Source: Spongiactinospora sp. TRM90649 (GTDB lineage: Bacteria > Actinomycetota > Actinomycetes > Streptosporangiales > Streptosporangiaceae). From it: DNA of 64,000 nucleotides. Location: positions 1 to 64,000 of the forward strand of contig NZ_JARLTC010000036.1 of the NCBI RefSeq assembly GCF_029382225.1, written 5' to 3'. A program made the position numbers and the translations under genes. Every line of letters starts with the position of its first letter. The first letter of the stretch is position 1. The notes beneath the pieces were generated by a model. That model was not told where the DNA came from and searched no databases. It saw only the letters and a program-made list of their open reading frames with translations. Below, in pieces: positions 24,176 to 32,801 of this stretch.

Positions 24176-24946
24176 ATGGAGTTGCTTGCCGTTGGCGTCC
24201 TGGCGTTCTACGCGGCCGGGTATTTCGTGCTGGCCGGGGCCGACCTGGGAACTGGAATGTTGTTCGGATACCTGGGCCGAGGCCGGGCCGAGCGCAGGAT
24301 GGTGCGGCTGGCCATCGCGCCGTTCTTCCTCACCACCGAGGTCTGGCTGGTCGCGACCGTCGGAGTGGTGGCGGGCGTGTTCCCCGCGCTGGAGAAGCCG
24401 CTGATCCACGGCCACTATGAGGCCGTGGTGCTGCTGCTGGCCGGTTGGATCATCAGAGACCTCGGCCTGTGGTTCTACGGGGGCGGCGGCCGGGTGCCGC
24501 TGGTCGCGATCACGGCGGGAAGCTGGGCCGTCGCGATCGCGTGGGGGCTGGTGTTCTCGGGGATCACCGGGCTGAGCCCGCTGGCCGGGGTGCCGGTGGT
24601 GGCCGCGCTGTTCTGCGTCCACGGCCTGACGTTCGCGGCGCTGCGGCTGAGCGGCGGGCCCCGGGAGCGGGCGCGTCGGTTGTCGGGGGCGTCGGGCGAG
24701 CGTGTCGCGTTCGCGGTGACGGCGGGGACGATGGCGCTGCTGTGCCTGATGACCGGGTCGCGGCTGCCGCTGCGGGATTCGGTCGTGGAAGGCGCGGGAC
24801 TGGTGCCGGTCCTGGCGGTGGTGACGCCGCTGCTGGTCGGGGCACAGGTGTGGGTGTGGTGGATGTTCCGGCGCCGGGTGTCGCCGGACGACCCGGACCC
24901 GCTGGGTGCCATGCCCAGAGCCGCTCAGGCGTCGTCCGGGACATAG
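24176..24946 (+). CDS. cydB: Cytochrome bd oxidase subunit II-like (CydB)
   Basis: 256 residues with about seven hydrophobic segments, shorter than the usual ~330-380. The N-terminus matches CydB: VLAFYAAGYFVLAGADLGTG MLFGYL, with the GxDxG region, followed by FFLTTEVWLVATVGVVAGVF. Subunit II dimerises with CydA in quinol oxidase. Ribosome-binding site GGAGG is at 24162-24166. It stands alone, 17 kb from cydA on the opposite strand. The shortness could mean loss of C-terminal helices or a compact actinobacterial form. Confidence 0.82.
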   Translation: MELLAVGVLAFYAAGYFVLAGADLGTGMLFGYLGRGRAERRMVRLAIAPFFLTTEVWLVATVGVVAGVFPALEKPLIHGHYEAVVLLLAGWIIRDLGLWFYGGGGRVPLVAITAGSWAVAIAWGLVFSGITGLSPLAGVPVVAALFCVHGLTFAALRLSGGPRERARRLSGASGERVAFAVTAGTMALLCLMTGSRLPLRDSVVEGAGLVPVLAVVTPLLVGAQVWVWWMFRRRVSPDDPDPLGAMPRAAQASSGT

Positions 24947-25065
24947 ACCCAAGCCCCCGGCTCCTCATCAGGCGTCGCCGGGACGGGCCCCTGAGGCCCG
25001 GGGACCGGCTCCGGCGTGCGCCGGGGGTCGCGTTTGCCGCGGTAGCTCTCCAGCCTGTCGGCCAT
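24925..25065 (-). CDS. Short protein resembling the N-terminus of LigD-type phosphoesterases
   Basis: 46 residues. It begins MADRLESYRGKRDPRRTPEP, like the start of the 3'-phosphoesterase domain of bacterial NHEJ LigD proteins (YRxKRDFxRTPEP), but stops at PDDA after 25 further residues. None of the catalytic histidines of that domain is present. It overlaps the end of cydB by 22 bp. It may be a truncated relic or a genuine small protein; the resemblance is short. Confidence 0.4.
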   Translation of the reverse strand: MADRLESYRGKRDPRRTPEPVPGPQGPVPATPDEEPGAWVYVPDDA

Positions 25066-25160
25066 ACAGGTTCCATACCCGGCAAAACACCGGCCACCAA
25101 CCCCCCATACCGGTGCTGACCTGCGGGAAACCCGAGCATCCACCGCCTACCGTGGTGTCC

Positions 25161-27413
25161 ATGGCCCGCGCCACGGTGGTACGCGCGATCGTGGCCCTGG
25201 CCGTGGTCGTGGGCGCGCTCGTCCTCACTCTGACCAAACCGCCCCGCCTGGGCCTCGACCTGCGCGGCGGCACCCAGCTCGTGTTCGAGACGAAAGACTC
25301 GCCGACGGTCGTCGCCGACGCCGAGTCCACCGACCGCACCCTTGAGGTGCTGCGCCGCCGCACCGACGCGCTCGGCGTGGCCGAGCCCAACCTGGCCAGG
25401 TCCGGCGAGCGCCGGATCATCGTGGAGCTGCCGGGCGTGCAGGATCCGCGTGAGGCCGCGCGGGTCATCGGCCGGACGGCCCAGCTCACCTTCCACCCGG
25501 TGCTCCCAAGCGAACAGGGCGCCACCGTCGTCCTCACCGACGAGAGCGGCACGCGGCTGCCGCTCGGCCCCGCCCGGCTGACCGGAGCCGCGGTGAGCGA
25601 CGCCCGCGCCGAGACCAATCCGCAGGTGGGTCCCGGCTGGTATGTCGCGATCACCTGGCGGGAGGACGGGCGTGCGGAGTGGGCCCGGCTGACCGGCGAG
25701 GCCGCCTGTTACCCGCCGGGCGATCCGCGCCGCCGGATCGCCATCGTGCTGGACCGCGACGTCATCTCATCGCCGCAGGTCAACACCGACGTCCGCTGCG
25801 GGGTCGGGATCACGGGCGGCGCCACCCAGATCACCGGCGGGTTCGGTCCCGAGGAGGCGCAGGACCTCGCCGTGCTGATCAAGGGCGGGGCGCTGCCGGT
25901 GCCGGTGGCGATCGTCGAGCAGCGCACGGTGGGGCCGACGCTCGGCGCGGCGGCGATCGCGGCCAGCGCGCGGGCGGCGGTGGCCGGGGTGCTGCTCACC
26001 GCGCTGTTCATCATCACCGTCTACCGGCTGATGGGGGTGGCGGCGACCATCGCACTGGCCTGCTACGGGCTGATCGCCTACGCCGCTCTCGTGGGGCTCG
26101 GCGCCACGCTGACGCTGCCCGGCCTGGCCGGGTTCGTCCTCGCGATCGGCATGGCCGTGGACGCCAACGTGCTGGTCTTCGAACGCGCCAGGGAGGAGTA
26201 CACCGCCGCCGGATCGCTGCGCGGCGCGCTGGACCGGGGGTTCCGCAACGCCTGGAGCGCCATCGCCGACTCCAACATCACCACGCTGCTGGCCGCCGGG
26301 CTGCTGTTCTACCTGGCCTCGGGGCCGGTGCGCGGGTTCGGGGTGACGCTGGGCATCGGCGTGCTGGCGTCGCTGGTGTCGGCGATGCTGATCACCCGGG
26401 TGCTCGGGCAGTTCGTCGTGGACCGCCGTGCCGTCCAGCGACGGCCCGCGCTGTCCGGCCTGAGCGAGCTCGGCCGGTTCCGGGAGTGGCTGAACCATCG
26501 CGATCCGGACGTCATGGGACGGCGGGCGCTGTGGCTCGCCGCCGCCGGCGCGCTGCTGGTCGCGTCGCTGGCCGGGCCGACGGTCAAGGGCCTGAACTTC
26601 GGGGTGGAGTTCACCGGCGGCCGTCTGGTGGAGTACTCCTCGGCCCGCCCGGTGAACGCCGACACCGCCCGCGAGGCGGTCGCCGGAGCCGGGTTCCCCG
26701 ACGCGGTCGTGCAGACCTCCGGCGACGACATCTCCGTGCGGACCGGGCAGATCTCCAACGACGACGTGGCGCGGATCGGGGCGGCGCTCTCCCGGGTCGC
26801 GGGCGGCCAGGTGGTCAGGCAGCGCGACGAGTTCATCGGGCCGAGCCTGGGCGCGGAGCTGCGCCGCAACGCGCTGATCGCGCTGGGCGTGGCGCTGGCT
26901 GCGCAGTTGCTCTACCTGGCGTTCCGGTTCCGCTGGACGTTCGGCGCGGCGGCGGTGCTCGCGCTGTTCGTGGACGTCTCGGTGGTGGTCGGGGTGTTCG
27001 CCTGGCTGGGCAAGCCGATCGATGGGGTGTTCCTGGCGGCGATCCTGACCGTGATCGGCTATTCGGTGAACGACAAGGTGGTGGTCTTCGACCGGGTCCG
27101 GGAGACCTGGGGACGGCACCGCAAGACCCCCTTCCCCACCGTGGTGAACACCGCGATCCTGCAGACGCTCCCCCGCACGGTCAACACCGGGCTGGGCGTG
27201 CTGTTCATCCTCGCCGCGCTCGCCGTCTTCGGCGGCGACACCCTGCGCGACTTCGCGGTCGCGCTGCTGATCGGCATCGTCGTCGGCACGATCTCGTCGG
27301 CGCTGGTGGCGGGGCCGCTGGCGATCGTGTTCGAGGGCCGCCACCCGCACCCGCCGCATCCACCGAAGAAGCGAACGCCCCGGTCCCGCGAGGGGTCCGG
27401 GGCGGTCGTGTGA
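25161..27413 (+). CDS. secDF: Fused protein-export membrane protein SecDF
   Basis: 750 residues from ATG 25161. The SecD half has LGLDLRGGTQLVFETKD, the P1 domain with RRIIVELPGVQDPREAARVI, and a membrane domain with GMAVDANVLVFERAREEYTA. The SecF half starts near residue 455 with NFGVEFTGGRLVEY and has GYSVNDKVVVFDRVRETWGR. Twelve helices are expected. SecDF uses the proton-motive force to pull exported proteins through SecYEG. Actinobacteria normally have separate secD and secF beside yajC, so this is probably an additional fused copy. No clear ribosome-binding site. A GC hairpin (27376-27404) sits within its last codons. Confidence 0.92.
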   Translation: MARATVVRAIVALAVVVGALVLTLTKPPRLGLDLRGGTQLVFETKDSPTVVADAESTDRTLEVLRRRTDALGVAEPNLARSGERRIIVELPGVQDPREAARVIGRTAQLTFHPVLPSEQGATVVLTDESGTRLPLGPARLTGAAVSDARAETNPQVGPGWYVAITWREDGRAEWARLTGEAACYPPGDPRRRIAIVLDRDVISSPQVNTDVRCGVGITGGATQITGGFGPEEAQDLAVLIKGGALPVPVAIVEQRTVGPTLGAAAIAASARAAVAGVLLTALFIITVYRLMGVAATIALACYGLIAYAALVGLGATLTLPGLAGFVLAIGMAVDANVLVFERAREEYTAAGSLRGALDRGFRNAWSAIADSNITTLLAAGLLFYLASGPVRGFGVTLGIGVLASLVSAMLITRVLGQFVVDRRAVQRRPALSGLSELGRFREWLNHRDPDVMGRRALWLAAAGALLVASLAGPTVKGLNFGVEFTGGRLVEYSSARPVNADTAREAVAGAGFPDAVVQTSGDDISVRTGQISNDDVARIGAALSRVAGGQVVRQRDEFIGPSLGAELRRNALIALGVALAAQLLYLAFRFRWTFGAAAVLALFVDVSVVVGVFAWLGKPIDGVFLAAILTVIGYSVNDKVVVFDRVRETWGRHRKTPFPTVVNTAILQTLPRTVNTGLGVLFILAALAVFGGDTLRDFAVALLIGIVVGTISSALVAGPLAIVFEGRHPHPPHPPKKRTPRSREGSGAVV
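27376..27404. terminator. Hairpin overlapping the end of secDF
   Basis: CGCCCCGG (27376-27383) pairs with CCGGGGCG (27397-27404) and an inner CCC/GGG extends the stem. It lies within the last codons of secDF and before the convergent gene ending at 27423, so it could terminate either transcript. Confidence 0.5.
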
Positions 27414-27422
27414 GCGCTGGGG

Positions 27423-28754
27423 CTACCCGACGGTCAGGTAGACCTGGCCGAACGCCTCGGAGAGCTTCTTCAGGTCGGCCGCGACGTCCACCTCGGGGGT
27501 GGTCGGGTTGTAGAGGGTGGCCATCCGCGGGCGCACCTCGTCGAGCTTGGTGAGCTGCTCCCACGACGCGCTGGACGCGTGCTTCTCGCCCATGATCCGG
27601 TAGACCTGCCCCTTGGAGTCCTGCCAGCGGCTCCACAGGTTGACCGATCCGGCGGCGCCGTCCACGAGGGCCTGGGAGATCCGCTCGGCGATGTTGGCGG
27701 TGCTCTGCGCGGGGGTGAGCGCGGAGGCGCCGGGGCCGGCGAAGGAGGCCTCCTCGGCGGAGACGTGGCCGTAGACGTCCCAGGCGCGGGAGCGGACCAT
27801 GGCCCACTGGTTGCGCAGCGCCCGCTGGGCGTCGAGCTTGTAGGGGGCGTACTCGGTGCGCATCAGCCCGCCGTCCAGGGCGATCTGGTCCACCGCGCCG
27901 GTGGTCAGATAAGCCTCGATCTTGTCCGGCGTGAGCAGCGGGTACTTCTTGGCCATCGCGTCGCGGCAGGCCTGGTTCGCGCCGCAGCCGAACTCGGGCA
28001 CCAGCGTGTGGACGGCCAGCTTCTTGCCGGGGGCCGCCACGCGCAGCGCCGCCGAGGTGGACTTGACGAACCTGGCCAGGTCGGCCGCGTCGGTGAAGGT
28101 CCCGTTGAAGCCGAGCTGGGAGCTGAACCGCACGCCCATCACGCCGGGCTGCTGGGCCAGCGCGCCGACCCGCTTGACGGCGGCGGTGAACTGCTCGGCC
28201 CCCGCCTTCCAGTCGTCGGCGAGTTCGGTGTCGATCCAGACGCGCAGCCGGGCCTGCGTGGCGGCGGCGACGGACCGGCCTTCGGCGCTCTGCGCGGCGG
28301 CCTGGGTGTCGGCCGCGCCGACCGCGAGCTTGCTGGCGTCGACCGGGGTGCCGTCGATGGAGCAGATCGCGCCGGGCGTGTCGCACTCGGGCGGGCCCTG
28401 CGGCTCCTGGTAGTCCTCAGGGGCGGCATCGCCCTCGCCGCGCGGCTGGCCGTCACCCTCGCCGTCGTTCGGGCAGACCGCGCCGGGCTCGGTGCAGTCG
28501 AGCACCGGTCCGAGGATCGGGTCGGCTTCCTTGAGGTTCTTGCCGTCGTCCTGGAGCCAGAAGCGGACGATGTCGAGGACGTCCTCCGGGTCGGCCATCT
28601 TGTCGCAGCGGATGTAGTCCGGCGCGTTCTCGCCGTCGTTGAGCTGCCGGCAGTAGTTCGGGTCGTCCTGCGAGTAGGCCGCGCCGGGTAGTCCCACGCC
28701 GAACAGGATCACACCCGCTCCCAGGGCGAGCGTCCTGCGGAGGTTCCATCGCAT
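27423..28754 (-). CDS. Secreted protein of unknown function
   Basis: 443 residues. A signal peptide is evident (MRWNLRRTLALGAGVILFGV, cleavage after AYS). Residues ~25-140 are acidic and Cys-bearing (YCRQL, RCDKM, DCTEPGAVCPND, ECDTPGAICSID). The C-terminal ~270 residues (ARLRVWIDTELADDWKAGAE onward, with VMGVRFSSQLGFNGTF and LAVHTLVPEFGCGANQ) alternate strand and helix patterns in the manner of a TIM-barrel glycosidase-like domain, but I see no named family. Convergent with secDF. Confidence 0.75.
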   Translation of the reverse strand: MRWNLRRTLALGAGVILFGVGLPGAAYSQDDPNYCRQLNDGENAPDYIRCDKMADPEDVLDIVRFWLQDDGKNLKEADPILGPVLDCTEPGAVCPNDGEGDGQPRGEGDAAPEDYQEPQGPPECDTPGAICSIDGTPVDASKLAVGAADTQAAAQSAEGRSVAAATQARLRVWIDTELADDWKAGAEQFTAAVKRVGALAQQPGVMGVRFSSQLGFNGTFTDAADLARFVKSTSAALRVAAPGKKLAVHTLVPEFGCGANQACRDAMAKKYPLLTPDKIEAYLTTGAVDQIALDGGLMRTEYAPYKLDAQRALRNQWAMVRSRAWDVYGHVSAEEASFAGPGASALTPAQSTANIAERISQALVDGAAGSVNLWSRWQDSKGQVYRIMGEKHASSASWEQLTKLDEVRPRMATLYNPTTPEVDVAADLKKLSEAFGQVYLTVG

Positions 28755-28897
28755 GTCTACTCCCGGGGGGCAGGGAACCGGTGCGGGCCGAACGACCGGT
28801 CAGGTGGGGCGGCCGGTCACATAGATCGCCAGGAAACCCTACCGATCACAAACCCGACAAGCCAGGCCCAACTGTAAAGACGGGTCATGAGGCGCGG

Positions 28898-30016
28898 TCA
28901 CAGGTCGGTGTGACCGCTGGTCCGCAGGCCCGGGCCCGCCGTCCGCATGCCCAGGCCGAAACGGGCCTCCGGCTCGCGGCGGCCCTCCAGGATCTCCGCC
29001 ACGTAGACGGCCAGCGCCGGTGCGTGCTTGAAGCCGTGCCCGGACTCGCCGCCGAGCACCCAGGTGTTCTCGGCCACCTCGGCGATGATCCACTCGGCGT
29101 TCGGGGTCAACACGTACTGGCACACCTGGCCCAGCAGCACGTGCGCCCCGGCCAGCGCCGGGAAGCGTTTGCGCAGGTAGGCGCGGGCGGCCTGCTCGCT
29201 GCGCGGGGACACCCGCCGGTCGCCCCGGTCAGGGTCGTACGGCGGGCCCTCCTCGTCCGAGGTGACCTTCATCCCGGCCCCGCCGAGGTCGCCGTGGCCG
29301 TACATCGAGCCGTCGAAGTCCACCCAGGCGGGCACCGGCGGCGTGCGCCACTCCTTCGGGACGGCGAAGTGCAGGGTGTCCTGCCGGGTCACCTCGACCT
29401 CGGCCACCTCGGGGTAGACGTCGGGCAGCCAGGCGCCGACCGCCCACACCACCCGGTCGGCCCTGATCAGCTCGGCGCCGACGCGCACCGCGCCGCCGCC
29501 GTGCGGCTCGGCCCGCCCGGTGACCAGCCGCACCCCGGCGTCCACCGCCAGCCCGGCCGTGACCTGGACGGCCCGCCGCGCCCGCAGCACCCCCGCCTTC
29601 GGCTCCCACAGTGCGAACGCCAGGTCACCGCCCCGGTAGTCGGGGAACAGCCGGGCCGGACGGCCGGGCTCCCAGATCTGGCAGGGGATGTCCAGGCGTT
29701 CCAGCGCGCGGGCGCTCTCCCGCTCCCAGCCGTCCACACGCCGGGCGAACCACAACATCCCGGACTCCACGAACAGCTCCTCGCCGACCCTGCGCCCCAG
29801 CGCCAGCCAGCGTTCCCTGGCCTGCCAGGCCATCCGCGCGTACCACTCGTCGGCCCCGTGCGCGGAGCGCAGCAGCCGGGTCTCCCCCGCGCTGGCCTGC
29901 CGCAGATGCCCCGGCTGGTACTGCTCGACAAGGGTGACCCGCCACCCTCTCTCGGCCAGGGCGAGCGCCAGCGACGTGCCCCAGATCCCCGCCCCGACGA
30001 CGACGGCCGACTTCAT
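28898..30016 (-). CDS. FAD-dependent amine oxidase, N-methyltryptophan/sarcosine oxidase type
   Basis: 372 residues from ATG 30014-30016, with GGAG 10 bases upstream; the ATG at 30025 is too close to it. The FAD-binding motif is VVVGAGIWGTSLALALAERG at the N-terminus. The segment VCQYVLTPNAEWII matches the covalent-flavin cysteine region of monomeric sarcosine oxidase (CxYxxTP), and GESGHGFKHAPALAVYVAEI the C-terminal flavin contact. It oxidises an N-methyl amino acid or secondary amine, releasing H2O2. It is divergent from the IclR gene at 30095, 78 bp away. Confidence 0.87.
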   Translation of the reverse strand: MKSAVVVGAGIWGTSLALALAERGWRVTLVEQYQPGHLRQASAGETRLLRSAHGADEWYARMAWQARERWLALGRRVGEELFVESGMLWFARRVDGWERESARALERLDIPCQIWEPGRPARLFPDYRGGDLAFALWEPKAGVLRARRAVQVTAGLAVDAGVRLVTGRAEPHGGGAVRVGAELIRADRVVWAVGAWLPDVYPEVAEVEVTRQDTLHFAVPKEWRTPPVPAWVDFDGSMYGHGDLGGAGMKVTSDEEGPPYDPDRGDRRVSPRSEQAARAYLRKRFPALAGAHVLLGQVCQYVLTPNAEWIIAEVAENTWVLGGESGHGFKHAPALAVYVAEILEGRREPEARFGLGMRTAGPGLRTSGHTDL

Positions 30017-30078
30017 GCGCGGCATACTCCTTCCGCACGACACTCCTCCGGGCTCGTCACCACCGTGACCCAGGGACG

Positions 30079-30094
30079 GTCCGATAATCAAGGA
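30079..30094 (+). promoter_or_regulatory. Leaderless-type promoter of the IclR gene with shared 9-mer
   Basis: GATAAT at 30083-30088 ends six bases before the ATG at 30095, which fits a leaderless transcript. It lies inside GTCCGATAA (30079-30087), the same 9-mer found upstream of hmgA at 30775-30783. IclR binding there would block its own -10 box. Confidence 0.45.
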
Positions 30095-30727
30095 ATGGCC
30101 GCGGAGTCGTCTCAGACCTTGGAACGCGGGTTGCGCCTGCTACGCCTGCTCGCCGAGGGGCACGGCGGGCGAACGCCGTCGGAACTGGCCGGGCAGCTCG
30201 GAGTGAGCCGCGCGGTCTTCTACCGCCTGCTCACCACCCTGCAACAGGAGGGGTTCGCGCGACGCGACGGGCGTGGGCGGGTGCACCTGGGGTTCGGGGT
30301 GCTCACGCTGGCGCGCGGGGTGCATCCGCTGCTTCGGGCGGCGGCCCTGCCGACGCTGCGCGCGCTCGCCGAGGGCGTCGGGGCGACGGCGCACCTGACG
30401 GTGGCGGAGGGCGACGACGGGCTGGCGGTGGCGGTGGTCGAGCCGTCGTGGACCGACATGCACGTGGCGTACCGGGAGGGCGCGCGGCATCCGCTCGACC
30501 GGGGGGCGGCCGGGCTGGCGATCCTGGCGCTGCGCGAGGGCCGGGGCGGCTACCTGGTCACGGAGGGGCAGCTCCAGGAAGGGGCGAGCGGTGTCGCGGC
30601 GCCGGTCGGCGGCCCGCCTGGCTTGGAAGCCTCAGTGGGGGTAGTGGCGTTCGGACGGCTCGACACGGCCCTGGTGGGGCCGCGGGTGGTGGCAGCGGCC
30701 GAAGAGCTTGCACGCGCGTTCGGTTGA
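30095..30727 (+). CDS. IclR-family transcriptional regulator
   Basis: 210 residues. The N-terminal winged helix reads SSQTLERGLRLLRLLAEGHG then RTPSELAGQLGVSRAVFYRL. The effector domain has GATAHLTVAEGDDGLAVAVV and HPLDRGAAGLAILA. It is shorter than typical IclR proteins (~250) in the C-terminal half. IclR regulators commonly control aromatic catabolism, and this one lies directly upstream of hmgA and divergent from the amine oxidase. GTCCGATAA sites before both itself and hmgA suggest it controls both. Confidence 0.88.
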   Translation: MAAESSQTLERGLRLLRLLAEGHGGRTPSELAGQLGVSRAVFYRLLTTLQQEGFARRDGRGRVHLGFGVLTLARGVHPLLRAAALPTLRALAEGVGATAHLTVAEGDDGLAVAVVEPSWTDMHVAYREGARHPLDRGAAGLAILALREGRGGYLVTEGQLQEGASGVAAPVGGPPGLEASVGVVAFGRLDTALVGPRVVAAAEELARAFG

Positions 30728-30763
30728 CAATCTTTTGCCCATCCTTGAGGGTCGTACGTATAT

Positions 30764-30789
30764 AGGACAATTGAGTCCGATAACCGGAC
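30764..30789 (+). promoter_or_regulatory. Operator-like repeats upstream of hmgA
   Basis: GGAC (30764-30767), GTCCG (30775-30779) and CGGAC (30785-30789) alternate. GTCCG-ATAAC-CGGAC is a perfect 5-bp inverted repeat, and GGAC-AATTGA... GTCC forms a second overlapping one. GTCCGATAA also occurs before iclR. The ribosome-binding site CAGGAG (30793-30798) follows directly. Confidence 0.5.
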
Positions 30790-30807
30790 ACTCAGGAGTT
30801 GTCAGGG

Positions 30808-31980
30808 ATGCCCTACTACCGCGTGGCTGGCGAAATCCCCCGCAAGCGCCATGTCCAGTTCAGGAAGCCGGACGGCGGTCTGTACGCCGAGGAGCTGATG
30901 GGTGAGGAAGGATTCTCGTCCGACTCCTCGCTGCTCTACCACCGCCACCTGCCCACCGCGATCGTCAAGTCCGAGGCGGTCGCCGAGGGGACCCGCGGTG
31001 AGCTGGCCCCCAACCTGCCGCTCTCCCCACGCCACTTCCGCACCACCGAACTCCCCGAGACCGGCGACCTGGTCACCGGCCGCCACCTGCTCGCCGGGAA
31101 CGCGGACGTCCGCATTTCGTACGCCGCCGCCCGCTCACCGAGCGAGCTGTATCGCAACTCGATGGGCGACGAGTGCGTCTACGTCGCCGGCGGACGCGTC
31201 CGGCTGGAGACCACCTACGGGGCGATCGAGGCGGGCGACGGCGACTACCTGGTCATCCCGACCGGCACGATCCACCGCTGGGTGCCGTACGGCGAGACCG
31301 TGTCGGTGCTCGCCGTCCAGGCGGCGGGGCACATCCGGCCGCCCAAGCGCTATCTGTCGCAGTTCGGCCAGTTCCTCGAACACGCCCCCTACAGCGAGCG
31401 CGACCTGCGCGCGCCCACCGAGCCGCTGCTCCAGGAGGGCACCGACGTGCCCGTGCTGGTCCGCACGCGCGGCGGGCTCACCCGGCTCACCTACAAGAAC
31501 CACCCGTTCGACGTGGTCGGCTGGGACGGCTACCTCTACCCCTACGCCTTCAACATCGCCGACTTCGAGCCGATCGTGAAGCGCACCCACGCGCCGCCGC
31601 CCGTCCACCAGACGTTCGAGGGCCCCGGGTTCGTCATCTGCTCGTTCTGCCCGCGCCCGCTGGACTTCCACCCCGAGGCCATCCCGATCCCCTACAACCA
31701 CCACAACGTGGACTCCGACGAGTTCATGTTCTACGTGGGCGGCGACTACAGCGCCCGCAAGGGATCGGGCATCGACGTCGGGTCGATCTCGCTGCACCCG
31801 GCCGGGTTCACCCACGGGCCGCAGCCCGGCGCGGTGGAGGCCGTCGTGGACGCGGTCGCCCGCGGGCTCACCGCGACCAGCGAGCTGGCCGTGATGATCG
31901 ACACCTTCCGTCCGCTGGACCTCGCCCCCGCCGCGCTCGCCTGCGAAGACCCCGCCTACGCTTGGACATGGGCCCGATGA
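30808..31980 (+). CDS. hmgA: Homogentisate 1,2-dioxygenase
   Basis: 390 residues from ATG 30808, with CAGGAG at 30793-30798. The cupin-type iron site is intact: PIPYNHHNVDSDEFMFYVGG supplies His and Glu, and ISLHPAGFTHGPQPGA the late His. The N-terminus (MPYYRVAGEIPRKRHVQFRK) is typical. The enzyme opens the ring of homogentisate to maleylacetoacetate in tyrosine/phenylalanine degradation. First gene of a three-gene operon with ATGA and GTGA overlaps, ending in fumarylacetoacetase. Confidence 0.95.
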   Translation: MPYYRVAGEIPRKRHVQFRKPDGGLYAEELMGEEGFSSDSSLLYHRHLPTAIVKSEAVAEGTRGELAPNLPLSPRHFRTTELPETGDLVTGRHLLAGNADVRISYAAARSPSELYRNSMGDECVYVAGGRVRLETTYGAIEAGDGDYLVIPTGTIHRWVPYGETVSVLAVQAAGHIRPPKRYLSQFGQFLEHAPYSERDLRAPTEPLLQEGTDVPVLVRTRGGLTRLTYKNHPFDVVGWDGYLYPYAFNIADFEPIVKRTHAPPPVHQTFEGPGFVICSFCPRPLDFHPEAIPIPYNHHNVDSDEFMFYVGGDYSARKGSGIDVGSISLHPAGFTHGPQPGAVEAVVDAVARGLTATSELAVMIDTFRPLDLAPAALACEDPAYAWTWAR

Positions 31981-32801
31981 CCGCCGCATTGGAGCACACC
32001 ATGAACCGGCTTTTCGCTCGGCTGGTGGACGACGCCGGCCTGTTCCCGCCCACCTCACTGCCGATGGGCGACGCCCTGGCCAGGCACCGCGCCGACGCCG
32101 AGGCGGACGCCCCGGTGCTGACGCACCGCTTCCTGTGCCCGCTCAGCCGCGTCCCCGACCTGCGCCGCCACGACCCGGCCCCCATCCGGCTGGGGCTGAT
32201 CGTCGACACCTCCGAGACGCCGGATCTCGACGGCCTCACCGTCGAGCTGGTCGAGGTCAGGCCGCCCGCCGAGGCCCTGGTGCCCGCGCCCCGGCGGCCC
32301 GACCTGCTGGTGCCCTGGCTCCCGGAGGGCGCGCGGCTGTTCGTCGAGGTCCCGCCGCACTCGCCGCCGCTGGCCGTCGGACCGGGCGTCGGGCTCAAGG
32401 TCCGCTGCGGCGGGCTGGCGCCCGAGGCGTTCCCCAGCACCCACGAGCTGGGCTCGTTCATCCGCCACTGCGTGAGCGCGGGCATCCCGTTCAAGGCCAC
32501 CGCCGGGCTGCACCACGCGGTGCGCCACTTCGACCCGTCGCTCGGCGTCTACCGTCACGGGTTCCTCAACCTGGTGATGGCCGTGTGCGCGGCCGTCGAG
32601 GCGCGCGACCCGGTCCCGGTGCTCGACATGTGCGAGCCCGCCGACCTGGTGCGCCTGGCCCGCGCCACCTCCGAGTCCGTCGCCACCCGGGCGCGGGAGC
32701 TGCTCGTCTCCTACGGCTCGTGCTCCACCACCACCCCGCTGGCCGACCTGGCCGAACTCGGCCTGGTCACCGGCACCGCACGCGCGAAGGAGCACACGTG
32801 A
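31977..32801 (+). CDS. Unknown protein between hmgA and fahA (barrel-like)
   Basis: 274 residues, starting in the ATGA that ends hmgA and ending in the GTGA that starts fahA, so tightly coupled to both. I recall this as a conserved uncharacterised actinobacterial family. Conserved-looking segments are LFARLVDDAGLFPPTSLPMG, VGLKVRCGGLAPEAFPSTHE, the block IPFKATAGLHHAVRHFDP, then HGFLNLVMAVCAAVEARD and LVSYGSCSTTTPLADL. The K-TAGLHHAVRH motif after alternating strands suggests a TIM-barrel active site. It sits where a maleylacetoacetate isomerase would be expected, although its sequence is unlike glutathione-dependent isomerases. Confidence 0.85.
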   Translation: MTAALEHTMNRLFARLVDDAGLFPPTSLPMGDALARHRADAEADAPVLTHRFLCPLSRVPDLRRHDPAPIRLGLIVDTSETPDLDGLTVELVEVRPPAEALVPAPRRPDLLVPWLPEGARLFVEVPPHSPPLAVGPGVGLKVRCGGLAPEAFPSTHELGSFIRHCVSAGIPFKATAGLHHAVRHFDPSLGVYRHGFLNLVMAVCAAVEARDPVPVLDMCEPADLVRLARATSESVATRARELLVSYGSCSTTTPLADLAELGLVTGTARAKEHT

